From: an uncultured Prevotella sp.
GTDB lineage: Bacteria; Bacteroidota; Bacteroidia; Bacteroidales; Bacteroidaceae
Direction of reading: 5' to 3'
DNA length: 64,000 nucleotides
Assembly (NCBI GenBank): GCA_900314935.1
Contig: OMXE01000014.1
Coordinates: 1-64,000, forward strand
Shown: positions 9,281 through 18,338 of the stretch, piece by piece
Layout: every line of letters begins with the position of its first letter
Numbering within the stretch: the first letter of the stretch is position 1
The notes under the pieces: model-generated
Database searches by the model: none
Told to the model about the DNA's origin: nothing
Seen by the model: the letters and a program-made list of their open reading frames with translations, nothing else
Program-made: the position numbers and the translations under genes

Positions 9281-9929
9281 TATAGCCTAAAGCCTCCTTG
9301 CACTTATTGGTTATATACTGCCAGTCGTTGGCTTTCACCTTGTCGCCAGGGAACAGCTTGGAGCCCATACCGACGCAATAGACACCGGCTTTGAACCATG
9401 ACTTCAGGTTCTCAGCCTCGGGAGCCACACCACCAGTTACCATGATCTTCGACCAAGGCATCGGCGCCTTGAGTCCTTTCACCATGTTAGGACCTACCAC
9501 ATCACCAGGGAACACCTTTGTCAGGTCGCATCCTAATTCCTGTGCCTTACCGATCTCTGAGACGGTCATACATCCAGGACAATAAGGAACAAGACGACGG
9601 TTGCACACCGGAGCTACATCAGGATTGAACAGCGGACCCACCACGAAGCAGGCGCCTAACTGGATATACATCGCTGCTGTGGGTGCATCTACTACGGAAC
9701 CGATACCTAACGCCAGTTCAGGACATTCCTTGTCGGCCCATTTCACCAACTCGCCAAACACTTCCTGAGCAAAATCACCGCGATTGGTAAACTCAAAGGC
9801 ACGCACACCTCCCTCATAGCAGGCCTTTACCACATTCTTACATGTGTCGAGATCTTTGTGATAGAACACAGGTACCATACCTGTCTCCCCGATCTTCTTC
9901 AATACAGCTATCTTATCAAACTTTGCCAC
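9261..9929 (-). CDS. eda: 2-dehydro-3-deoxy-phosphogluconate (KDPG/KHG) aldolase
   Basis: 222 residues, the normal length. It cleaves 2-keto-3-deoxy-6-phosphogluconate to pyruvate and glyceraldehyde 3-phosphate, the last step of the hexuronate and Entner-Doudoroff routes. Family marks: G-I-G-S-V near the middle, P-Y-C-P-G-C-M-T, then T-K-V-F-P-G-D (the Lys region forming the Schiff base with the substrate) and M-V-T-G-G-V near the C-terminus. It lies between kdgK (upstream) and the sensor kinase (overlapping its 3' end), so all are probably one transcript. Cytoplasmic. Confidence 0.93.
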   Translation of the reverse strand: MAKFDKIAVLKKIGETGMVPVFYHKDLDTCKNVVKACYEGGVRAFEFTNRGDFAQEVFGELVKWADKECPELALGIGSVVDAPTAAMYIQLGACFVVGPLFNPDVAPVCNRRLVPYCPGCMTVSEIGKAQELGCDLTKVFPGDVVGPNMVKGLKAPMPWSKIMVTGGVAPEAENLKSWFKAGVYCVGMGSKLFPGDKVKANDWQYITNKCKEALGYIAEARS

Positions 9930-9930
9930 T

Positions 9931-9970
9931 TTGAACTTTAATCTTTAATCTTTAATGTTTAATGTTTAAT
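9931..9970. repeat. Heptad-period A/T repeat between kdgK and eda
   Basis: Five or six units of TTTAATC/TTTAATG with a period of 7 bp. The same pattern occurs in the opposite orientation at 57074-57110. It occupies the position of the eda ribosome-binding region, so it may affect translation of eda relative to kdgK. Confidence 0.7.
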
Positions 9971-9978
9971 CATTATGA

Positions 9979-11001
9979 TTATCTTTGCACGCGTCCGTTT
10001 GCACTACCTCCTGCGAGGGCTTCCACCTCTTCGATGGTAACCATGTTGAAGTCACCATTGATGGTGTGCTTCAAGGCTGAAGCAGCAACGGCGAACTCAA
10101 GCGCCTCACCTTGTGTCTCTTTGGTAAGCAGACCGTGAATCAAGCCACCAGAGAATGAGTCACCACCACCCACACGGTCGATAATCGGATTGATCTCATA
10201 GCGCTTGCTCTGATAGAACTCCTTACCGTCGTAGATCAGTGCCTTCCAACCATTGTAGGTAGCAGAATAAGATTCACGAAGCGTGGAAACCACATACTTG
10301 AAGCCAAACTCCTGCATCATCTGCTTGAAGATTCCTTCGTAACCGGCAGCATCGGTCTTACCACTCTCTACGTCAGCATCTGGCTTGAAGCCCAGACAGA
10401 GTTCTGCATCTTCCTCATTACCGATACATACATCCACGTATTTCATCAACGGGCGCATGATGGAGATGGCCTTTTCTGAAGTCCAGAGCTTCTTACGGAA
10501 ATTCAAGTCAACAGAAACCGTCACCCCATGACGCTTTGCAGCTTCACATGCCAGACGAGTCAACTCAGCAGCCTTATCAGAGATAGCTGGAGTGATACCA
10601 CTCCAATGGAACCACTGAGCACCCTCCATGATGGCATCAAAGTCGAAGTCTGACGCATCAGCCTCGGCAATGGCACTGTTGGCACGGTCGTATATCACCT
10701 TTGAAGGACGCATCGAAGCACCTGTCTCAGCATAGTACAAACCGATACGATTACCGCCGCGAACCACATACTGGGTGTTGACACCATAGCGACGAAGCGC
10801 ATTCACGGCAATCTGACCGATTTCGTGCTTCGGCAGTTTGGTTACATAATAAGCGTCATGACCGTAGTTGGCCAAGCTGATGGCTACATTTGCCTCACCT
10901 CCTCCAGGGATGATGCGGAACGATTCAGTCTGAATAAAACGGTCATTACCTTGCGGTGACAGGCGGAGCATAATCTCGCCAAGGGTTACAATCTTTGCCA
11001 T
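9979..11001 (-). CDS. kdgK: PfkB-family sugar kinase, probable 2-keto-3-deoxygluconate kinase
   Basis: 340 residues from ATG 11001 (the longer upstream frame has no good start). The PfkB/ribokinase fold is shown by G-G-G-E-A-N-V-A-I-S-L-A near the N-terminus (signature 1) and R-V-G-G-G-D-S-F-S-G-G (signature 2, with the catalytic Asp) near residue 290. KDG kinase is inferred from the adjacent KDPG aldolase and the divergent altronate dehydratase: altronate or mannonate to KDG, then KDPG, then pyruvate plus G3P. 2-keto-gluconate or fructokinase activity cannot be excluded by sequence alone. Confidence 0.88.
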   Translation of the reverse strand: MAKIVTLGEIMLRLSPQGNDRFIQTESFRIIPGGGEANVAISLANYGHDAYYVTKLPKHEIGQIAVNALRRYGVNTQYVVRGGNRIGLYYAETGASMRPSKVIYDRANSAIAEADASDFDFDAIMEGAQWFHWSGITPAISDKAAELTRLACEAAKRHGVTVSVDLNFRKKLWTSEKAISIMRPLMKYVDVCIGNEEDAELCLGFKPDADVESGKTDAAGYEGIFKQMMQEFGFKYVVSTLRESYSATYNGWKALIYDGKEFYQSKRYEINPIIDRVGGGDSFSGGLIHGLLTKETQGEALEFAVAASALKHTINGDFNMVTIEEVEALAGGSANGRVQR

Positions 11002-11055
11002 AATTACTATTTCTTTAAATCTTTGACTTTCTATTTGAATGATTTGTTTTGCTGT

Positions 11056-11200
11056 TTGCGTGCACAAAAATACGCTTTCGGCGACAAATTTACAAAGAAA
11101 AATCGAGAAATAATAGGTTTACAAGAAAAAAATGTGTTGTGTGTTCGCACAATTCAACTTTTATTGTTAAATTTGCACACGAAAAGAGAATGTGTTCGCA
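11056..11200. promoter_or_regulatory. Divergent promoters and candidate LacI-type operators
   Basis: The minus-strand -7 box TATTTTTG lies near 11067-11074 and serves kdgK. On the plus strand TAAATTTG near 11168-11175 serves the LacI gene. The decamer TGTGTTCGCA occurs twice, at 11140-11149 (inside the palindromic TTGTG-TGTTCG-CACAA) and at 11191-11200, one upstream and one just downstream of the plus-strand -7 box. This is the arrangement expected for an autoregulating LacI repressor with a central CG operator. Confidence 0.6.
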
Positions 11201-11227
11201 AACAACCAATCATCACAACCCATTACA

Positions 11228-12292
11228 ATGGCACAAAAAGTAAGAATCAAAGACATCGCAGAGAAGTCGGGAGTATCTGTTGGAACCGTTGACCGTATCC
11301 TTCACAACCGTCCGAACGTATCGAAGTCGGCACGTGAGAAAGTGGAAAAGGTACTGAAGGAAATCAACTACCAGCCCAACATGTATGCCAGTGCGTTGGC
11401 ATACAACAAATCGTACACCTTTTATATCATTATGCCTATGCACGAGAGTGAAGCATACTGGCAAGAGATTGAAGAAGGTGCCATGAAGGCCTGCGATGCC
11501 CGACGTGACTTCCACATCGACGTACAGGTGGCTTATTACACAAGGTTAGACACAAAGACCTTCTCGGAGACTTTCCAAGATGTGCTCGACAAGGCCCCGA
11601 ACGGCGTGATTGTAGTCCCCAGCGAGTTCGAGATCACCAAACACTATACCGATCTTCTACACGAACGCAATATTCCATTCATCCTGCTTGACTCTTACAT
11701 GCCTGATTTGAATCCCCTCTCTTTCTTCGGTCAGGATTCGTTCTGCAGTGGATACTTCGCAGCAAAGATGCTGATGCTTGTGGCCGCACAGGAAAAAAGG
11801 ATCATGCTGATGAAGCAGACCAAAGACGGGAAGGTGGCGAGCAAACAGCAGGATAACCGCGAAGTGGGATTCCGTCATTATATGAAAGACCATTTCCCCG
11901 CTGTGCAGATTGTTGAGCTCGACCTTCCGCTCGAAGCCGACAGGAGCGAGTATGATGCGATGATTGAATCTTTCTTCAACAATCATCCTGAAGTACATCA
12001 CTGCATTACCATGTGTTCAAAAGCACATATCGTAGGTGATTTCCTGTTGCGGACAAACCGCAGGAATGTGCAGATCATGGGTTATGATATGGTGGGAAAG
12101 AATGCGAACTGTCTGCGTCAGGGCTCCATCTCGTTCCTCATTGCACAGCATGCCTTCATGCAAGGATATAATTGTGTGGACACCTTGTTCAAGGCCATCG
12201 TCCTGAAACAGAAGGTTGATCCCATCAACTACATGCCTATTGAACTTCTCAGCAAAGAGAATGTGGATTTCTACCGTAGAACACAGTTGTAA
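11228..12292 (+). CDS. LacI-family transcriptional regulator of the hexuronate genes
   Basis: 354 residues from ATG 11228. The N-terminal HTH has V-R-I-K-D-I-A-E-K-S-G-V-S-V-G-T-V-D-R-I-L-H-N-R and the hinge helix precursor K-V-L-K-E-I-N-Y-Q-P-N. The rest is a periplasmic-binding-protein-like effector domain (about 60-354). The recognition helix differs from canonical LacI (V-D-R instead of V-S-R), a variant common in Bacteroidota sugar regulators. It is divergent from kdgK-eda and its stop overlaps the start of the altronate dehydratase gene by one base. The effector is probably a hexuronate or KDG-type intermediate. Confidence 0.9.
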   Translation: MAQKVRIKDIAEKSGVSVGTVDRILHNRPNVSKSAREKVEKVLKEINYQPNMYASALAYNKSYTFYIIMPMHESEAYWQEIEEGAMKACDARRDFHIDVQVAYYTRLDTKTFSETFQDVLDKAPNGVIVVPSEFEITKHYTDLLHERNIPFILLDSYMPDLNPLSFFGQDSFCSGYFAAKMLMLVAAQEKRIMLMKQTKDGKVASKQQDNREVGFRHYMKDHFPAVQIVELDLPLEADRSEYDAMIESFFNNHPEVHHCITMCSKAHIVGDFLLRTNRRNVQIMGYDMVGKNANCLRQGSISFLIAQHAFMQGYNCVDTLFKAIVLKQKVDPINYMPIELLSKENVDFYRRTQL

Positions 12293-13800
12293 TGGTGGTG
12301 TCTATGCAACAGTCGTCAACCATCAGAATCAACCCTGCCGACACCGTTATCGTTTGTCTGCAGCCCATGCATCAAGGGGAAATCATCGAGGTGGATCATC
12401 AACAGATCACCTTATTGGAGGATGTACCCATGGGACATAAGGTGCTAATCCGAGATACGCGGAAAGGCGAAGACATCATCAAATACGGCTACCCTATTGG
12501 TCATACCTGTCAGGATTTGAAAGCTGGTCAATGGGTGAACGAGCATAACCTCGCAACAAACCTGAGCGGTAAGCTCACCTACGAGTATCATCCTGTAGAA
12601 GCAAAGGCAAACGTGCAATCCGACCATCGTACATTCAACGGATATGTCCGTAAGAACGGCGAGGTGGGAATCAGGAACGAAATATGGATTGTGCCCACTG
12701 TGGGATGTGTCAATGGTGTGGCCGAACAACTGGCCCGTCAACTTGAAGAAGAAACCAAGTTGGAAGGTATTGATGCTGTGTTTGCCTGGCATCATAACTA
12801 TGGTTGCTCTCAGTTGGGCGACGATCATGAGAATACCCGTAAAATCTTGCGCGACATTGTCTTACATCCTAATGCTGGAGCAGTACTTGTAGTTTCATTA
12901 GGATGTGAGAACAACCAGCCAGACACCTTTATGCAGTCGTTAGGTGACTACGACCAGGAGCGCATCAAGCTGTTGGTAACACAACAGGTTGAAGGTGATG
13001 AGATAGAAGCGGGTATGAAGATGCTGCGCAAGTTGTATCAAGTGGCGAAAAATGACCAACGACAGGTGTGCCCTATCCATGAGCTGCGCGTAGGATTGAA
13101 ATGTGGTGGTTCAGACGGATTCAGCGGTATCACTGCCAATCCGCTTGTGGGGGCCTTCAGCGACTATCTCGTAGGACAAGGTGGTACGAGTATTCTTACT
13201 GAGGTACCTGAGATGTTTGGCGCTGAGACCATCTTGATGAATCGTTGCGAGACACCAGCGTTATTTGAGCAGACTGTGAAACTCATCAATGATTTCAAGG
13301 ACTATTACCTGAGTCATGGTGAACCTGTGGGTGAAAACCCTTCACCTGGGAACAAGGCCGGTGGCATCTCTACCCTGGAGGAAAAAGCCCTGGGATGTAC
13401 TCAGAAATGCGGAAGTATGACAGTTAAGGGTGTACTCGACTATGGTTGTCGTCTTACCACAAAAGGACTGAATCTTCTTTCTGCTCCGGGAAACGACCTG
13501 GTAGCATCGACAGCATTGGCGGCAGCTGGCTGTCAGATGGTGCTCTTCACAACGGGACGTGGTACGCCTTTCGGCACCTTCATCCCTACCATGAAGATCT
13601 CCACCAACAGCGATCTGTTCAACAATAAGCCGAAATGGATCGACTTCAATGCCGGTGAACTGTTGGAAGGAAAGTCGATGGAAGTCGTTCTCCACGCATT
13701 CATCGACAAGATCATAGCCATTGCCAACGGAGAGAGGACACATAACGAAGAAAATGGCTATCGTGAAATATCTATCTTTAAAAACGGCGTGACATTATAA
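12292..13800 (+). CDS. uxaA: Altronate dehydratase (UxaA family)
   Basis: 502 residues, full length. It dehydrates D-altronate to 2-keto-3-deoxygluconate. The N-terminal SAF-like domain (about 8-95) is followed by the UxaA catalytic region, with H-H-N-Y-G-C-S near residue 164, S-L-G-C-E-N near 203, L-K-C-G-G-S-D-G-F-S-G near 270, and a C-terminal T-G-R-G-T-P-F-G. The conserved cysteines are compatible with the metal-dependent family mechanism. The start ATG overlaps the LacI stop (TAATG); a second in-frame ATG lies at 12304. The product feeds kdgK and eda on the other strand. Galactarate dehydratase (GarD) is a related alternative, less likely given the KDG kinase. Confidence 0.9.
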   Translation: MVVSMQQSSTIRINPADTVIVCLQPMHQGEIIEVDHQQITLLEDVPMGHKVLIRDTRKGEDIIKYGYPIGHTCQDLKAGQWVNEHNLATNLSGKLTYEYHPVEAKANVQSDHRTFNGYVRKNGEVGIRNEIWIVPTVGCVNGVAEQLARQLEEETKLEGIDAVFAWHHNYGCSQLGDDHENTRKILRDIVLHPNAGAVLVVSLGCENNQPDTFMQSLGDYDQERIKLLVTQQVEGDEIEAGMKMLRKLYQVAKNDQRQVCPIHELRVGLKCGGSDGFSGITANPLVGAFSDYLVGQGGTSILTEVPEMFGAETILMNRCETPALFEQTVKLINDFKDYYLSHGEPVGENPSPGNKAGGISTLEEKALGCTQKCGSMTVKGVLDYGCRLTTKGLNLLSAPGNDLVASTALAAAGCQMVLFTTGRGTPFGTFIPTMKISTNSDLFNNKPKWIDFNAGELLEGKSMEVVLHAFIDKIIAIANGERTHNEENGYREISIFKNGVTL

Positions 13801-13803
13801 CCA

Positions 13804-15084
13804 ATGAGTAATAAGAAAGGATTGCTGGCTCTGTCGCCATTACTGGTGTTTATCGCCTTGTATCTGATCACAAGCATCATAGCTCATGACTTTTACAAGG
13901 TGCCCATCACTGTAGCCTTTATGATATCCAGTATCTACGCCGTGGCAACATCATGGAACTTCCCCCTACCCAAGCGTATCGATATGTTCAGCAAGGGAGC
14001 AGGAACGAGTAATATGATGTTGATGCTCTGGATCTTCGTACTGGCAGGGGCCTTTGCCAACTCGGCCAAGGTAATGGGGAGCGTTGATGCCACCGTGAAC
14101 CTCACCTTGATGGTGCTGCCTGGAAGTATGATCATGGCAGGACTTTTCTTGGCTGCGTGCTTCATCTCGCTAAGCATCGGAACAAGTGTGGGAACGATTG
14201 TTGCCTTGGTACCTATTGCCGCAGGACTGGCGGGATCAACGGGTGTCAGCATTCCGATGATGACCGCCGTGGTGGTGGGTGGTGCTTTCTTTGGTGATAA
14301 CCTCTCGTTTATCTCTGATACAACCATTGTGGCAACGAGTACGCAGGGCTGTAGGATGAGTGATAAGTTCCGTGTGAACTTCTTTATCGTCATGCCCGCA
14401 GCGCTGGTCATCTTCATCATCTATATCTTCGCTGGTTCTGGAATACAGTCGCCTACGGATATTCCTGTCGTGGAATTCACCAAGGTAATACCCTACCTTG
14501 TAGTTCTGGTATGTGCCATTTTCGGCATGAACGTGATGGCTGTACTCACCATAGGTATTATTCTGACAGGACTGATTGGAATGATCAATGGCACGTACGA
14601 CATCTATGGTTGGTTCAGTTCCATGGGCGAAGGAATCCTTGGCATGAGTGAACTGATTATTGTGACCATGCTGGCTGGCGGTTTACTGGAGATTGTGAAA
14701 GCCAATGGCGGTATTGACTTTATTATCTCCAGACTATCGGCTCATATCAAATCCAAACGTGGTGCTGAGCTCTCCATCGCCGGGTTGGTTGCCCTTACCG
14801 ATATATGTACGGCCAACAATACCGTTGCCATTATCACCGTAGGAGGTATTGCCAAGCAGATTGGCGATAAGTTCGGAGTGGACAACCGCAAATGCGCCAG
14901 TATTCTCGACACGTTCTCCTGCTGTATGCAGGGATTGATTCCTTATGGGGCGCAGATGCTGATGGCAGCCGGACTGGCACAGCTGAACCCCATACAGATC
15001 ATACCTTATTTATATTACCCTCTCGCCACGGGCATCGTTGCCCTGCTCGCTATTCTTTTCAGGTATCCCAAACGTTATAGCTGA
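13804..15084 (+). CDS. NhaC-type Na+/H+ antiporter-family membrane transporter
   Basis: 426 residues with about eleven TM helices. The segments G-G-A-F-F-G-D-N-L-S-F-I-S-D-T-T-I-V-A-T (near 160-180) and T-A/C-N-N-T-V-A-I match the NhaC/ArsB-like ion transporter family, whose D-N and S-D-T-T motifs sit in the ion path. It starts 4 bp after altronate dehydratase, so it belongs to the hexuronate operon. Family members are Na+/H+ or malate-lactate exchangers. Its position suggests either hexuronate/aldonate transport coupled to Na+, or pH and sodium balance during uronate use. Substrate not determinable here. Confidence 0.85.
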   Translation: MSNKKGLLALSPLLVFIALYLITSIIAHDFYKVPITVAFMISSIYAVATSWNFPLPKRIDMFSKGAGTSNMMLMLWIFVLAGAFANSAKVMGSVDATVNLTLMVLPGSMIMAGLFLAACFISLSIGTSVGTIVALVPIAAGLAGSTGVSIPMMTAVVVGGAFFGDNLSFISDTTIVATSTQGCRMSDKFRVNFFIVMPAALVIFIIYIFAGSGIQSPTDIPVVEFTKVIPYLVVLVCAIFGMNVMAVLTIGIILTGLIGMINGTYDIYGWFSSMGEGILGMSELIIVTMLAGGLLEIVKANGGIDFIISRLSAHIKSKRGAELSIAGLVALTDICTANNTVAIITVGGIAKQIGDKFGVDNRKCASILDTFSCCMQGLIPYGAQMLMAAGLAQLNPIQIIPYLYYPLATGIVALLAILFRYPKRYS

Positions 15085-15090
15085 TCATCC

Positions 15091-15930
15091 ATGAGTAAGT
15101 CAAGTATCATCAATAGGAACTTCTTCCGCATGCTACGTGCTGGAGCATTCGACGATTATGAAGTCGTGGAGCCGATGTCGGCTTTTAAGTGGAAACGACT
15201 GATACAGATCGGTGAGGTACAGCATGTCCTACCCTATTTGTCAAGAGGCTTTTCAAAGCATGCAGACGACCGTCAGCTTACTTACACGGAATCGCTTCGG
15301 CAGGAGGTGGAAAGAATCAGCGACCAACAGATACCTTCGGTTGATGCTTCCTTGCTGACCATCACACAGGAGGAACCGCAACTCACGAATTTCCTGTCGA
15401 AAAGGAAACTGAAGAAACTGCGCAAGCGTGAACTGAACAGCGAGGATTGTTCGGAAGAAACGTTGCAGATGCTCAATATCATCATTCATAATGTGAACCA
15501 GACACTCTCTAAAGGGATTTCTCTTCAGGGAATCATTGAGATGGGAAGGTTCCTGAGAACAAAAGGCGACAAGGTGGATTTCGTGAAACTCGAGCAATGG
15601 TTGCACCAGCTCGGTATTACCCGTCTGGCCAGTCTGCAGGGAAGCATTCTGATTGAGGTGTTCCATTTCGATATGAATGAAATCCCGTTTATGCAGAAAG
15701 AAGAAAAGGCCGCATCGAAACTCACCCAGCGCTCGTTGACACACATGGCGGCCGACACGGCTGAGAACTGGCATTTCAGGATGCGCACCAACGGAATGGT
15801 TGAGAACAACAGCAGGGTGCTGCGTAGAAACCTGCGCAGGAGTATGCGCTATATGAGGTACAATCCCGTTGAAACCATCAGTAGCTTCATGGCGAACTTT
15901 GCCAAGAGTCTATCAGAGATAGAGGAATAA
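15091..15930 (+). CDS. Conserved hypothetical protein
   Basis: 279 residues, soluble and strongly charged, starting 7 bp after the transporter gene. The central part is basic (K-R-K-L-K-K-L-R-K-R, near residue 105), followed by two regions of mostly helical heptads. No signal peptide, TM or recognised catalytic motif is visible. It has the look of a lineage-specific Bacteroidales protein and is probably co-transcribed with the upstream genes, but a link to uronate metabolism is not supported by its sequence. Confidence 0.6.
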   Translation: MSKSSIINRNFFRMLRAGAFDDYEVVEPMSAFKWKRLIQIGEVQHVLPYLSRGFSKHADDRQLTYTESLRQEVERISDQQIPSVDASLLTITQEEPQLTNFLSKRKLKKLRKRELNSEDCSEETLQMLNIIIHNVNQTLSKGISLQGIIEMGRFLRTKGDKVDFVKLEQWLHQLGITRLASLQGSILIEVFHFDMNEIPFMQKEEKAASKLTQRSLTHMAADTAENWHFRMRTNGMVENNSRVLRRNLRRSMRYMRYNPVETISSFMANFAKSLSEIEE

Positions 15931-15991
15931 TCGAACATTGACTGCGTCGAAGGTACTTTCACTCGAAAATAAAAAGAAATTTCATTTTCGT

Positions 15992-16022
15992 TTTGTTTTT
16001 TCCTCACTTATTCGTACCTTTG
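15992..16022 (+). promoter_or_regulatory. Promoter of the GH25 gene with almost no leader
   Basis: TTTG 15992-15995 and TACCTTTG 16015-16022 are 19 bp apart. The ATG at 16029 is only six bases after the -7 box, so the transcript is expected to be leaderless or nearly so. Confidence 0.65.
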
Positions 16023-16028
16023 CAAAAT

Positions 16029-16730
16029 ATGAAGAATTTGAAAAAGCTATTATTGGTCATTTTCACCATGATCTCAGCAAGCATCAGCGCACAGGAAAGC
16101 TATATTCTGTGCGAGGATACCTGTACGCATATTCATGGCATCGACCTCAGTCATTACCAGGGACAGGTGTTCTGGGAGACAGTCGGCGATAACACGAAGA
16201 TGCAGTACGTCTATCTGAAGGCTACTGAGGGTGGTGACCGAATCGATGATAAATACGCACAGAATATTGAACTGGCTCATCGCTACGGACTGAAGGTGGG
16301 AAGCTACCATTTCTTCCGTCCGAAGTCGGAGCTGAAGAAACAACTGGAGAACTTCATGGCGCAATGCCGTCCAGGCGACCAGGATCTGATTCCCATGATT
16401 GATGTGGAGTCAACAGGCGGTCTTTCAGACGAACAGTTCTGCGACTCGCTGATTCGGTTCCTGGAGATGGTGGGACATGCCTACCGGCAGAAACCGCTGG
16501 TCTATACGGGCCGTAACTTCTACAACAAGCATCTCATCGGACAGATTGACGACTATCCGTTGATGGTGGCCATGTATGCCAATGAGCCTCCGGTATTGGC
16601 TGATGATCGTGACTATTTGATATGGCAATATACGGCAAAAGGAAGAATCAACGGCATCAACACCTATGTGGACAAGAGTAGGTTCATGGGTAGGCACAGC
16701 ATGCGCGAAATCCGTTTCCGACACCGATAG
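16029..16730 (+). CDS. Secreted GH25 lysozyme-like muramidase
   Basis: 233 residues. The N-terminal signal peptide ends near S-A-Q (residue 22). Family GH25 marks: H-G-I-D-L-S-H-Y-Q-G (catalytic Asp region), Y-V-Y-L-K-A-T-E-G, G-S-Y-H-F-F-R, P-M-I-D-V-E-S (Asp/Glu pair) and a C-terminal L-I-W-Q-Y. Such enzymes cleave the MurNAc-GlcNAc bond of peptidoglycan; in the periplasm this would serve wall turnover. The ATG at 16029 is chosen over the longer frame because it begins the signal peptide and follows the promoter. No extra binding domains. Confidence 0.92.
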   Translation: MKNLKKLLLVIFTMISASISAQESYILCEDTCTHIHGIDLSHYQGQVFWETVGDNTKMQYVYLKATEGGDRIDDKYAQNIELAHRYGLKVGSYHFFRPKSELKKQLENFMAQCRPGDQDLIPMIDVESTGGLSDEQFCDSLIRFLEMVGHAYRQKPLVYTGRNFYNKHLIGQIDDYPLMVAMYANEPPVLADDRDYLIWQYTAKGRINGINTYVDKSRFMGRHSMREIRFRHR

Positions 16731-16760
16731 ATAAAGCAAAGAATATAAACAACAAACACT

Positions 16761-17942
16761 ATGGCAATCATCAAATGTCCTGAATGCGGACATCAAATCA
16801 GTGACAAGGCGCCCACATGTCCCAGCTGTGGCGTAGAGATCGCCGGCAAGGTGATCAGATGTCCTGAATGCGGTGAGATTTATTTCAAGGAAGAGGACCT
16901 TTGTCCTCATTGCCACCGACCGACACGGGGACAGACCATCATGAATACACCTGTACAACAGGAAGAGGAAACTGTTGCCCCTCCCCCTATAGCTCCAGTG
17001 ATGACTGAGGCAAAGGCTAACGTGCCTGCTACCAAGGTAACACCGCCAGCTCCACCAACACCACCGAAACCCAAGAAGAAAAGTAAGGCAGCTATCATTG
17101 TGTCATTTGTCATTGCCCTTCTGATCTTCGGAACATGCTACTATATGTACAACCAGGCGCAGGAGAACCGTGAGAACGAAGAGTTCAACATAGCTATGCG
17201 CAGCACAGAGCCATTGATTCTTCAAGGCTATCTCGACACTTTCAAGGATGCACCACAGGAACATCGCGACAGTATCGAGGCGCATCTAAAAGCGCTCAAG
17301 CAGGCTGATCTCGACTGGACCAACGCGCTGACTAGTAATTCCAAGGCGCTGTTGATGGAATACCTGAACAAATACCCCAGTACGATACACCGTCAGTTGG
17401 CCATGCACAAGATCGACTCTATCGACTGGGTACAGAGCAATAACATCAATACACCAGAGTCGTATCAGTCGTACATGACCGATCATCCCGATGGCGACCA
17501 CTATGATGAGGCTGAGGAACTGATGAAGAAACTCAAGGCTCAGGATGTAACACCTGAGGAAAAAACACTCGTATCGAATGTGTTCCACAACTTCTTCGTG
17601 GCCATTAACGAGAAGGACGAGACAGCGCTGCAGAATACCGTGGCTGAGGAGATGACACTGCTGAATAAGGAGAACGCTACGAAGGGCGACATCGTTGACT
17701 TGATGGACAAGCTCTATAAGGAAGATGTCGTAAAGATGATCTGGCGACTCCCCGGTAACTACGATATCAAAAAACGCGAAGTGGGTAATGACAGATATGA
17801 GCTGAACGTAAGTTTCTCGGCTAACCAAGACGTGGAATATACTGATGCAGCGAAAAATGGCTCAAACAAGTACAAGATCAATGCTACCGTCAATCCAGAT
17901 GGCAAGATCTCGGTGTTCAAGATGATCAAGATCGTGGAATAA
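16761..17942 (+). CDS. Zinc-ribbon single-pass membrane protein
   Basis: 393 residues. Four C-x-x-C knuckles (C-P-E-C, C-P-S-C, C-P-E-C, C-P-H-C) within the first 55 residues form two zinc ribbons. A Pro/Lys-rich linker (about 75-112) leads to one TM helix (about 113-132). The outer part is helical with short repeats (about 140-270), then an NTF2/SnoaL-like segment (about 275-393) that ends in K-I-S-V-F-K-M-I-K. The topology is ribbons in the cytoplasm and tail outside. Function unknown; similar ribbon-TM layouts occur in the protein at 26616. The gene starts 31 bp after the lysozyme gene. Confidence 0.7.
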   Translation: MAIIKCPECGHQISDKAPTCPSCGVEIAGKVIRCPECGEIYFKEEDLCPHCHRPTRGQTIMNTPVQQEEETVAPPPIAPVMTEAKANVPATKVTPPAPPTPPKPKKKSKAAIIVSFVIALLIFGTCYYMYNQAQENRENEEFNIAMRSTEPLILQGYLDTFKDAPQEHRDSIEAHLKALKQADLDWTNALTSNSKALLMEYLNKYPSTIHRQLAMHKIDSIDWVQSNNINTPESYQSYMTDHPDGDHYDEAEELMKKLKAQDVTPEEKTLVSNVFHNFFVAINEKDETALQNTVAEEMTLLNKENATKGDIVDLMDKLYKEDVVKMIWRLPGNYDIKKREVGNDRYELNVSFSANQDVEYTDAAKNGSNKYKINATVNPDGKISVFKMIKIVE

Positions 17943-17981
17943 TTGTCAGAAGAAAGAATTTTGAAAATATTTCCAAAAATG

Positions 17982-18013
17982 TTTGGTCATGTCAAAATAA
18001 AGCATTACCTTTG
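17982..18013 (+). promoter_or_regulatory. Promoter of the tRNA-Ser/tRNA-Glu pair
   Basis: TTTG 17982-17985 and TACCTTTG 18006-18013 are 20 bp apart. The tRNA-Ser begins at 18062. Confidence 0.6.
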
Positions 18014-18061
18014 CACTCGCATTTGAGGAGATACCCCTCGGTTTCTAACACGAAGCATCTT

Positions 18062-18148
18062 GGAAGGATGGGTGAGTGGCTGAAACCAGCAGTTTGCTAA
18101 ACTGCCGTACGGGTTCCCGTACCGGGGGTTCGAATCCCCCTCCTTCCG
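18062..18148 (+). tRNA. tRNA-Ser (anticodon GCU)
   Basis: A seven-base acceptor stem GGAAGGA/TCCTTCC, an anticodon stem GCAGT/ACTGC with loop TTGCTAA (anticodon GCU, reading AGC/AGU), a long variable arm as expected for serine, and a T arm with GGTTCGAATCC. The 3' CCA is not fully encoded. It pairs with the tRNA-Glu that follows on the same transcript. Confidence 0.93.
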
Positions 18149-18172
18149 CAGGGGTCTTTGAGAATGCCCGTT

Positions 18173-18247
18173 GGTGGATTCATCTAATGGTTAGGATACA
18201 AGATTCTCAATCTTGGCATAGGGGTTCGATTCCCCTATCCACTACCA
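18173..18247 (+). tRNA. tRNA-Glu (anticodon CUC)
   Basis: Acceptor GGTGGAT pairs with ATCCACT (G-U at the first pair). The anticodon stem is CAAGA/TCTTG with loop TTCTCAA, giving CUC. The T loop is GTTCGATTC. CCA is encoded at 18245-18247. Confidence 0.9.
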
Positions 18248-18248
18248 A

Positions 18249-18273
18249 GGGGTTACACAACCCCTTTTTTTAT
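18249..18273 (+). terminator. Terminator after the tRNA pair
   Basis: GGGGTT-ACAC-AACCCC followed by a run of seven T directly after the encoded CCA of tRNA-Glu. Confidence 0.85.
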
Positions 18274-18338
18274 GCCCGAAAATTTGCTCTTTTCATTCCA
18301 ATTGTTTATTTTTGCAGCATCATTGATCAACAATCAAC

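Noticed and set aside
16761..17942. Part of the FtsK/WXG-like system because of its zinc ribbon and TM helix
   Set aside because: It lies 4 kb away, with tRNAs and the kinase between, and only the general layout is shared with the gene at 26616.
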